9,477 nucleotides of DNA, from the NCBI GenBank assembly GCA_910579655.1, contig CAJTVE010000089.1, positions 1 to 9,477 of the forward strand, read 5' to 3'. This document shows positions 1 to 6,800 of the stretch, piece after piece; positions within the stretch are counted from its first letter, which is position 1; each line of letters opens with the position of its first letter. The notes beneath the pieces are model-generated. The model was not told the DNA's origin. It worked only from the letters and a program-made list of their open reading frames with translations, and searched no databases. A program made the translations under genes and the position numbers. This DNA is from an uncultured Allobaculum sp. (lineage in GTDB: Bacteria; Bacillota_I; Bacilli_A; Erysipelotrichales; Erysipelotrichaceae).

Positions 1-23
1 ACACTGCCAGCAGCGGTAATAAA

Positions 24-60
24 ACAAAAAAACCGCTTTAATCCATTGGACTAAAGCAGG
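24..60 (-). terminator. Leftward intrinsic terminator with no annotated gene upstream of it
   Basis: Read on the minus strand, a stem of GCTTTAGTCC and GGATTAAAGC closes on a 3-nt AAT loop. It contains one G-U wobble and can be lengthened by CC/GG across a one-base bulge. It is followed at once by GGTTTTTTTGTTTTATT. On the + strand the wobble becomes an A-C mismatch and the 3' side has no T run, so the polarity is clearly minus. It would end a transcript coming from the right, yet no minus-strand gene is evident there. Confidence 0.8.
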
Positions 61-314
61 GGTGTGAACAGTAACCACTTTTGCCTGTGCCGGAACGTTA
101 AGCATTTAAGCTTGTCATTTCGCAGCTTTTCTACAGTACTGCCTGTAGAGGGGATCTGTCAAGAAAAGCGTCCTGATTGCAGGTCCCTGACGATTCGAAT
201 CTGTGCACGATGCCTCTTTTTGGCAGTGACCAATGAGGCCTGGTTTCTTTCATGCTCTCCAGGCAGGATTGTCCGCTTCCAGAATTTACTTTAGATGTCC
301 AGGAGGATTCTTAA
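24..314 (-). ncRNA. Candidate small minus-strand transcript (ncRNA or 40-codon mRNA)
   Basis: This is inferred from its two ends. A possible extended -10 promoter lies at 321-349 and a strong leftward terminator at 24-60, giving an RNA of about 290 nt. The interval contains several short hairpins: 131-136 with 143-148, 211-214 with 222-225, and 238-243 with 259-264. It also contains a 40-codon minus-strand reading frame at 131-253, beginning MKETRPHWSLPKRGIV, with a GGAG only 3 nt before its ATG, which is closer than ideal. I recognise neither the peptide nor the RNA fold. It is not tmRNA, SRP RNA or RNase P RNA by any motif I can see. The terminator is solid; the transcript itself is a hypothesis. 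Confidence 0.25.
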
Positions 315-320
315 TATCGG

Positions 321-349
321 ATCTTAGCAAGTGTAGATTTTAAGAGCAA
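321..349 (-). promoter_or_regulatory. Possible minus-strand extended -10 promoter
   Basis: On the minus strand TTGCTC (bases 349-344) is separated by exactly 17 bp from TAAGAT (326-321). The -10 box is preceded by TGC, giving an extended -10 TGCTAAGAT. The -35 matches consensus at 3 of 6 positions and the -10 at 4 of 6. Its start point would be near 314. It is weak on its own and is strengthened only by the same-strand terminator at 24-60. Confidence 0.25.
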
Positions 350-372
350 CCACCCTCTGGTGCGCGCTTTTT
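342..372 (+). terminator. Possible rightward hairpin terminator upstream of the jet operon
   Basis: AAGAGC (342-347) pairs with GCTTTT (366-371) with one G-U. CACC pairs with GGTG around a CTCT loop, and a 3x3 internal loop separates the two helices. The run of five T (368-372) partly overlaps the stem. It could insulate the jet promoter from upstream transcription, but the internal loop makes it a poor terminator. Confidence 0.3.
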
Positions 373-434
373 GCCAGAAATATTCCTGTTTTTTTGAAAT
401 ACGCTTTAAATTTCGCTGAAGAAGTGATTAAACG

Positions 435-469
435 TTCAAGATAAGTTCTAAATTGTTACAATATAAAAA
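435..469 (+). promoter_or_regulatory. Extended -10 promoter of jetD, overlapping an inverted repeat
   Basis: TACAAT (457-462) is preceded by TGT, giving the extended -10 motif TGTTACAAT. A weak -35, TTCAAG (435-440), lies 16 bp upstream. The predicted transcription start is about base 468-470, which coincides with the jetD ATG at 469. The -10 also lies inside a perfect inverted repeat, ATTGT-T-ACAAT (452-462), which could be a small operator. No ribosome binding site fits between this promoter and the ATG. Confidence 0.55.
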
Positions 470-1449
470 TGATCGGAATTCCAGTTGAAGAACTCATCGC
501 AAAATTTGATACTTACCAGCAGGGCGTTGACTTTATTGAAAAACAAGTCACTGCCGGCAAATTAGCGCCTGTAAAAAGCTCAGGGTTCAATGGGAAAAGA
601 CCACCCTTATACCAGCGCTATCGGAAAATAAAACCAAAAACAGACCATACCCCATTAGTCATCCAGGCAGATCGAACGATCCACCCTCCTCTTTCGGCCG
701 CTTTCTATAAAAAGCACCCAGCACAATTCGAGCAGGATCAGTTCATGATTTATGCGCTTCAGGACTGGCTGGATGCTCATCCTGATTTCTGTGAAAAGAT
801 CTCGTGTAATGAGCGCAGCTTTGAAATTTTCGGACAGGAAAAAGTTCTCGCCAGACATGGTGAACGGCTTTGTAAAAATCTGTCACTGGATATCAGCCGG
901 CTGGCCTTTTATCAGACCTGCGAGCCATTATTCGTTGTCAGCAAATCCAGCGCGCCCGGCAATCTTCTGATTGTTGAAAACCTGGATCCCTTTGTATCGA
1001 TTCGAAACCTGCTCCAGCAAAAACAACCGACTGTTTTAGGCTTTCCGATTCAGTCTGTGGCTTATGGAGCCGGCCGCCGCATCGAAAGTACCTTCATGGA
1101 TTTACTTCAGTTTGGAAGTGACAGCCAGAAGCAGAGTTTAAATCCGGTGTACTACTGGGGAGATCTGGATTATGAAGGAGTGCGGATTTACGAATCTTTT
1201 GCCAGCCGGTATCCGGATCTTTCCATTGTCCCCTGGAAACCGGGATATCTGGCCATGATCGACAAAGCCAGAGAACAGATGACTGCCGGAAAAACGATGC
1301 CGATTTATAAGGAAGGACAGATCGAAACAGAAGGTGCAGTCTTTTTTTCCTATTTTGACCAGGCCTTCAAAGACCAGGTTACAGATCTCTGGAAACAGGG
1401 TCGTTATATTCCTCAGGAAATCCTGAATGTCAGTCACTACAAGACCTGA
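469..1449 (+). CDS. jetD: Wadjet JetD, Toprim-type DNA-cleaving subunit (DUF2220-like)
   Basis: This is the 326-aa nuclease subunit of a Wadjet defence complex. In this family JetD joins the JetABC loop-extruding motor and cuts the DNA of small circular replicons. The first ~60 residues look like a small DNA-binding (winged-helix-like) region with a basic stretch, PVKSSGFNGKRPPLYQRY. The C-terminal half is Toprim-like: E170 in LLIVENLDPF is the expected metal-binding glutamate, and YYWGDLDYEG gives the acidic pair D232 and D234 followed by G237. All the usual metal ligands therefore seem present. The ATG at 469 is the first possible start after the in-frame stop at 442. It has no Shine-Dalgarno site and sits where transcription should begin, so it is probably a leaderless start. 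The gene stands first in the operon and is separated from jetA by 132 bp with two hairpins. Family assignment rests on motifs and context, not on a search. Confidence 0.9.
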   Translation: MIGIPVEELIAKFDTYQQGVDFIEKQVTAGKLAPVKSSGFNGKRPPLYQRYRKIKPKTDHTPLVIQADRTIHPPLSAAFYKKHPAQFEQDQFMIYALQDWLDAHPDFCEKISCNERSFEIFGQEKVLARHGERLCKNLSLDISRLAFYQTCEPLFVVSKSSAPGNLLIVENLDPFVSIRNLLQQKQPTVLGFPIQSVAYGAGRRIESTFMDLLQFGSDSQKQSLNPVYYWGDLDYEGVRIYESFASRYPDLSIVPWKPGYLAMIDKAREQMTAGKTMPIYKEGQIETEGAVFFSYFDQAFKDQVTDLWKQGRYIPQEILNVSHYKT

Positions 1450-1454
1450 TGGCC

Positions 1455-1504
1455 TTTTTCGCTCTTTCCTTTTTGAAAAAACATCTTGAAGGAAAGAGCA
1501 AAAA
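1455..1504. repeat. Long hairpin just after the jetD stop codon
   Basis: GCTCTTTCCTT (1461-1471) pairs perfectly with AAGGAAAGAGC (1489-1499). Flanking TTTTT (1455-1459) pairs with AAAAA (1500-1504) across a one-base bulge, giving about 16 bp. Neither strand has a T run after the stem, so it is not a normal intrinsic terminator. It begins six bases after the jetD TGA. It could protect the jetD 3' end, be an RNase III-type processing site, or be a degraded terminator. Confidence 0.6.
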
Positions 1505-1523
1505 TCTGTCCAAACAAGAACAG

Positions 1524-1563
1524 AAGGATCAGACACGCTTTACCAGGATGTCTGATCCTTTTG
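1524..1563 (+). terminator. Terminator or attenuator hairpin between jetD and jetA
   Basis: AAGGATCAGACA (1524-1535) and TGTCTGATCCTT (1549-1560) form a perfect 12-bp stem around a 13-nt loop, followed by TTGATAG. The T run is four bases, two of them within the stem, so termination is probably partial. It ends eight bases before the jetA Shine-Dalgarno sequence begins. I see no good promoter between this hairpin and jetA, so jetABC mRNA must read through it. Confidence 0.55.
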
Positions 1564-1581
1564 ATAGAAAGGAGATCTGTC

Positions 1582-3162
1582 ATGCAAAGCGAGTTTTACC
1601 GTGATCTGGAAAAGCGCATGTATACCATTGCCTTGTTTGGCCAGCTGTTTTCTTTGTTAAAGCAGCGCGGCCGAACCTTGGACAGTTATGGATTTTCCAG
1701 ACTTGATGAACAGATTTTATTGTTTTTCATGGTCCTGCGTTACATCATGGAGCGCACCCTGGCCAGTGAAAACTGTTTTTTAGAAGATATTGCTCTCTGT
1801 ATTTTAGAGGGCAACCGTGAACTGTTCCATAAGGAACTGGATCTGGAACAGTGTACAAAATTAGCCGACTTAATGGTTTCCGGCATCTTATGTAATCAGG
1901 GAGCTCCCTTCAGCTTTAATCCGATTGAAGGCGATGACCGCTGGAAGGTGCGTCTGAATTATCTGACCTCCCAGGTTGTCTATGATGGTCCAACCCCAAA
2001 AGCCTCTTACAAAATGAGCGATGATGGATTCCATCTGATGCTTTCTACGCTCGAGATGGAAGAAAACCTGCGTTTACAGTTTCGGGACCTTGTGTTTGAG
2101 CTTCAGATGAAAGCTAAAAACTATTCCAAAGCTCTTGATGAAATTCGGGAAATCTTTCAGCTGCTCAAAATTCAGGAAGTTGAAATCCAGAATAAGGCCA
2201 TGCAGGTTCGATCGAATGCCGCCGTCCTGGATCAAAAAGCTTACGTAGAATTGAGCCGTTCAACCTATACCCTCATTTCAGAAAGCCGCACCAAGTTTCA
2301 GGGATACTGGAGTAATGTCAATCAGCTGCTGCAGGAACTCCAGCGCGCTCTGGCTGCCGGAACCTTTACAGCCAAGGATGAAGCCGACCTCGCTTCCCTC
2401 AGTGACATCAGCACCTATCTTTCCCGCTCTATTCTTGCTCAGGCCACTATTCTTGAAGCCATTCAGCAGTTTTCCCGTCTCCTTGATGAACAGCTTCAGT
2501 TCCAGATGCGTCAAAGTTTTTATGAGCGTCGGCCATTCAGACAGGTAATCTGGCAGAAGATCATGGATGAACCTTCGAATCTGGAAAATTTTGATGAACT
2601 GCTGCATCCCTTGTTCTTTAAAGCCCCGCCCAAGCAGTTCACTCCTGCCCGGGCTTTTGAATATCGTTCCCTGCGGGTAAATGAGCTGGATGGAACACTT
2701 GAAGAAGTCGATCCTGATTATGATCAGCTCGAATATGAGCATCAGAAAGAAGAAAATATCCGCCAGGTGCAGCAGATGAATGACAAAGTCCAGACTCTGC
2801 TGATGCGCCTGGTAAAAGAACCGGGACATAAGCTGGCTCTGGATCAGATCTTTTTTCGGGATGAATTCGAGTCGATGAATCAGGCCCGTGAAATGTTGTC
2901 CAGCCTGTCCTCAATCACTTCTTTTGATCTGAGTGATCTCTTTTCCAAACGCCATGAAATCATTATTGAAGAGCAGACATCTTTTTCCCTGCCGCTGGCC
3001 ATCCTTGAAGCAATGGAAAACCAGCTGGAATTGCAGGAATATCAGAAACTGAATATCATCAAAAACAATCGCAAGATTGAATTTGCGATGGAAGAAGATG
3101 GCCTGGAGGCGTTAGTCCGCATCGATGGTCTGGATCTGAGTCTGGAAAGGAAACCATTATGA
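1582..3162 (+). CDS. jetA: Wadjet JetA, kleisin (MukF-like) subunit
   Basis: This 526-aa subunit would be the kleisin of the Wadjet SMC complex. By family knowledge it bridges the two JetC heads and carries JetB. The start is placed at 1582 because AAAGGAG (1568-1574) lies 7 nt before that ATG. The open frame extends to 1486, but that start is a TTG with no ribosome binding site and would run through the intergenic hairpin. The N-terminal ~130 residues are a compact helical, winged-helix-like region beginning MQSEFYRDLEKRMYTIALFG. A long mostly helical middle follows (from YKMSDDGFHLMLSTLEMEE to about residue 330), and then an acidic linker and a C-terminal region likely to contact the second JetC head. 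There is no enzymatic motif. The gene overlaps jetB by ATGA. The assignment to the JetA family seen in type III systems rests on overall character and neighbours. I am sure of the role, less so of the subtype. Confidence 0.85.
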   Translation: MQSEFYRDLEKRMYTIALFGQLFSLLKQRGRTLDSYGFSRLDEQILLFFMVLRYIMERTLASENCFLEDIALCILEGNRELFHKELDLEQCTKLADLMVSGILCNQGAPFSFNPIEGDDRWKVRLNYLTSQVVYDGPTPKASYKMSDDGFHLMLSTLEMEENLRLQFRDLVFELQMKAKNYSKALDEIREIFQLLKIQEVEIQNKAMQVRSNAAVLDQKAYVELSRSTYTLISESRTKFQGYWSNVNQLLQELQRALAAGTFTAKDEADLASLSDISTYLSRSILAQATILEAIQQFSRLLDEQLQFQMRQSFYERRPFRQVIWQKIMDEPSNLENFDELLHPLFFKAPPKQFTPARAFEYRSLRVNELDGTLEEVDPDYDQLEYEHQKEENIRQVQQMNDKVQTLLMRLVKEPGHKLALDQIFFRDEFESMNQAREMLSSLSSITSFDLSDLFSKRHEIIIEEQTSFSLPLAILEAMENQLELQEYQKLNIIKNNRKIEFAMEEDGLEALVRIDGLDLSLERKPL

Positions 3163-3827
3163 TCAATGAAATTTTATATACCCTGCTTCAGAAGCACGAA
3201 CTGCCTTCGAGCGATCCGGCTTATACCTGGCTGATGGAAGCCGACAGCGGCAGGTTAGAACAGCTAGAAGCAGCGGCTGCTGCTTTTGAGTGTCGCCTGG
3301 TCACCCGTCAGGGAATGATCTACTTGGTCCCCAATCAGGATAATCTGTTTCTGGGCTATTCTAAAGCAGATTTAAAAGCTGTTTTACTGAAATCCAACCA
3401 AAACGATGCCCACTACTATCTGAGTATGTTTGCCCTGCTGATCTTGCTGGATGCTTTTTACTCTACGGAGTATGGCGGAGGCAGACTGCGCGATTTTCTT
3501 TCCCTTGAGGACTGGATGAGCCGCTTTGACAAAGCACTGAACAGTGGTGTCGACCAGAAAGACAATCCAGGGAACATTCCGTATGAGCGTATGGTTGATA
3601 CCTATAACAATCTTCTGGCGGATCCTTCTCATAAGCGCGCTGCCAACAATAAAGCCCAGCTGTTTTTGACTCTGCTGAAATTTCTGGAAAAGCAGAAGCT
3701 GGTCGTTTATCTGCCCGACCAGGAGCAGATCTTTTTAACCGAACGCATGAACGCGTTAATGGACAACATTTTACGCTCTGACAGCCAGCTTGCGATTTTG
3801 CGTTCGGTAGAATGTGAGGATGAATAA
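3159..3827 (+). CDS. jetB: Wadjet JetB, KITE/MukE-like subunit (DUF6063-like)
   Basis: This 222-aa protein is the size and kind of the small kleisin-associated subunit, comparable to MukE or the KITE proteins. In Wadjet it dimerises on JetA and contacts DNA near the JetC heads. It has no catalytic motif. It appears to hold two winged-helix-like halves: one around residues 1-65, and one around 100-215 containing LFLTLLKFLEKQKLVVYL and ending IFLTERMNALMDNIL. Its ATG overlaps the jetA TGA (ATGA), and AAAGG lies 8 nt upstream, implying translational coupling. It ends by sharing one base with the jetC start. Position between a kleisin and an SMC gene is the strongest evidence. The sequence fits the type III JetB family better than the DUF4194 protein of type I, but this was judged by eye. 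Confidence 0.85.
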   Translation: MINEILYTLLQKHELPSSDPAYTWLMEADSGRLEQLEAAAAAFECRLVTRQGMIYLVPNQDNLFLGYSKADLKAVLLKSNQNDAHYYLSMFALLILLDAFYSTEYGGGRLRDFLSLEDWMSRFDKALNSGVDQKDNPGNIPYERMVDTYNNLLADPSHKRAANNKAQLFLTLLKFLEKQKLVVYLPDQEQIFLTERMNALMDNILRSDSQLAILRSVECEDE

Positions 3828-6800
3828 TGCCCCTGCTCAATCAAATCCGGCTGACGCACATCGAATACAACTATGGCCGCAATGTAATTCCTGACCAGAT
3901 CCTGGATATCGATGGCATCAGCACCTTATTAAAGATGGAAAATGGCGGCGGTAAGTCTGTTATGACCCAAATGCTGCTCGCTCCCTATATTTCAGGCCGG
4001 CAGCGCAACTTCCCCAAACGGGCCTTTGCGGATTATTTCAAGGATTCTAAACCATCCTTCATCGTTCAGGAATGGTTAAAAGATGGCAACGCTGGCCGCT
4101 TCTGCATCGGCCTGATGATCAACCGTCGGCAGGCTCAGGACCAGGACAGTCAGGAAAAGATCAATCTATACGCCTGGATCAGCGAATATTCTGATTCAGA
4201 ACCTTTTGCCCTGTCCAATCTGGAACTGCTTGACGAAACTGAAGATGGTCGCCGCAGCTATAAAACTTTTCAGGCTTCTAAATCCATGCTTGAAGGCTTT
4301 GCCAAAGAGTATCCCAGCCAGTTTGCGATCTACAACCTGGGCAATTCAAGCCACAATCGGATCTATCAGTCTCGCCTGATGGAACTGGGCATTGAACCGG
4401 CAGAATGGCGGCAGATGCGCGATTTCAACCTTGAAGAATCCGGAATGTCTAAATTCTGCGAGACATACGATACGGAAGAAAAACTCTTGCGCCGCGTTCT
4501 GATTCCAGCAGCGGCAGCCAAGATCGATAAGGAAGCCGGCCTGGATGACCGCTCCAGCCATCTGGCGCATTTCATTTCCATGACCACTGAATTTGTCGAT
4601 CTCCAGGCCAAAAATAAAGACAACCTCAAAGCCATGGGTGAACTTCAGGAGTTTCAGAAACTGCTCGATTCGTTCTATACTTCATCGCTCAGTCTGGCCG
4701 GCGAATATCAGGATCTCAATGACACCGGCAGAAAGCTGGAGGCCTTTGCGGGTGGCATCGAAAACGCACTGGCGCAATTCCAGCATGAAGACGAGACTCT
4801 TGAGGCACTCCTTCGTCAGGCCAAGTCTGATCTGGATCACCTGGAATATGAGGGACTGTCCAAAAAGTGGTATGCGAACAAAGAAGAATACGACGCCCGC
4901 AGCAGCGAACTTGATCTGGTTGCGGAAGATCTGGAAACCAGTCAGTCCAAATTAGCTGAACTGGAACAGATGGCTGCCAAACTGGATTGTGCCCGCCAGA
5001 ATGAACAGGTCGAAGAAACGGAACAAACCTATCTGGAATATAAAGAAAAAGCGGAAAGCGCCAAACTGTCTAATGATGAAGTCGAAAAGAAACGCAACAG
5101 TTACGGCAGTCGACTGTATCAGCTGTACAGCCAGGCTTTAAGCGAAAAAGAAGACGCACTCAAAACAGTGCGGACGACGATCACCAACCTGAACCAGGAG
5201 GAAAAAGAGGCGCATAAAAAGCAAGATGAACTCAATCGTCAGACGCGCAAAGCCTCCTCCAAAGCAGCTGTCTGCCAAAGCCGTGTCGACGATTTCTTCA
5301 AGCGCGAAGAAAAATTTCTCAAGGCGAATGCTCTGCGGCTGGATCACAGCCTGAGCTGGATGGAAGACAAGCCCCTTTACCAGACTCTGACCAGCGCTCT
5401 GGAAAACAGCCTGAATCAGGCAAAGCAGCATCTGGCCAGTCTTCAGGCAAAACTGGAAACTGCCCGAGCCGAAAAACAGAGCCTGGACGATCAGCTTCAC
5501 CAGAACGACCTCGACAAGCTTCAGACTCAAAATCAGCTGACTCTCAATGGCAGCGCTCTGGATGCAGCAGCCAAAGCATTCGAAAAACGAAAAACACTGG
5601 CCGTTCAGCTGGGAATCGATCTGGAAAAGATCTGGCAGTCAGACCTTTTTGACTATAAATATCAGGCCCTGATCTCCCGCTTTGAAACTCACCAGGATCA
5701 GGCCATGGCGGATATTGCTGCCTGCAAACGCAGTCTTGAAAATCTGCAGACCGGAACCAGCCTGGAACTGTCCAATGAGATGAATCAGGTTCTTGATGAA
5801 CTTGGCATTGAGAAGATGACGGGTGCAATGTGGCTGCGCGAATCGACAATGCATCCAAAAATGAAAGAAAAACTCGTCCGCGATTTTCCTTTCTTCCCTT
5901 ATGCCCTGATTATGGATGACAACTTATCCGCCCAGGTACTCGAGGAATTCAAAAAGCGGGACCTGTATACCAGTGAACCGATTTTCTTCTGTTCCCGCGA
6001 ACTGCTTTCCAGCACCCCAAATCCCTCTCCTGTACTCAATTCGCTGAGTGCCTACCTGCATTTCAACACCAATCTGATCTTCCCTTCCAAGTTAAAGGAG
6101 CTCATTGCTTCTTTATCCGAAGAACAGAAAAGCCATGAAGCCTTCCTGGCTTCCAGCCGCAAATCTCAAAAAGATCTGGAAGCTTTATTCAAGGAAGTCG
6201 AAACAGAGAAACTGACCGAGCAGAAACTGGATGCCCTCAATCAGGAAAAGACAAAGCTGGAAAACACCCTCCAGACTTTGCGCGACCAGAAGACCGATCT
6301 GAAGCTCAAGATCGATCAGTGCCAAAAAGCAATCACCGATCTGGATACACAATGTAGCCAGGCAGACAAAACCGTCGACCAGAAAACGCAGCTTCTGAGC
6401 GCCTGGAACGAACATGTTCAGTCTTTCGAACAAGTCATTGTCGACCAGCAGCAATACGACACTCTGCAAGCCCAGCTTGCTTCCATGAAAAAGGACCTGG
6501 AGGCGATCGAGGCCAGTCTGTCTGCTCTTGCCGCAAAGAAACTGGATGCCGCCCGCCTGTCTGATCGACTTGCCACGCAGGTGGATGAAACCAAGGACCA
6601 GACCAGCTACTTCGAGCAATTTAAAGAAGCCAAACCCGCATCCGGCTCGCTTGAAGAACTTCAGCCGCGCTTTGATTCTCTTTCCCTGGAACTGAGCAGT
6701 TCTCAATATGGTGTCTATGTCAAAGAACGAGACCGGGCCCGTAAAAATCTGCGTCTCTATCAATCCCGTCTTGCGGCAATGCAGGAACGCTATCACCTTA

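Noticed and set aside
192..201. GATTCGAATC looks like a tRNA T-loop
   Set aside because: The flanking bases on neither strand form a 5-bp T-stem, and no acceptor or anticodon arm can be built.
64..294. 76-codon + strand frame in the upstream region, Cys/Phe/Leu/Arg rich
   Set aside because: It starts at GTG without a ribosome binding site, has odd composition and no family pattern, and lies opposite the candidate minus-strand transcript.
330..338. AGTGTAGAT resembles the end of a Cas12a direct repeat
   Set aside because: The matching 5' stem TCTAC is absent (TCTTAGC instead), there is one copy only, and no cas gene or array is present.
350..356. Minus-strand AGGGTGG resembles the T-box core
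   Set aside because: The following ACCGCG and the antiterminator partner are missing; the motif is simply one arm of the hairpin at 342-372.
1138..1536. 132-codon minus-strand frame across the jetD 3' end
   Set aside because: It is antisense to a well-supported gene and has no start signal or family pattern.
1486..1581. Upstream extension of jetA to a TTG at 1486
   Set aside because: It has no ribosome binding site and would translate the 12-bp hairpin; AAAGGAG before 1582 fixes the start.
2278..2829. 183-codon minus-strand frame inside jetA
   Set aside because: It mirrors the codon bias of jetA; composition is unlike a real protein and there is no ribosome binding site.
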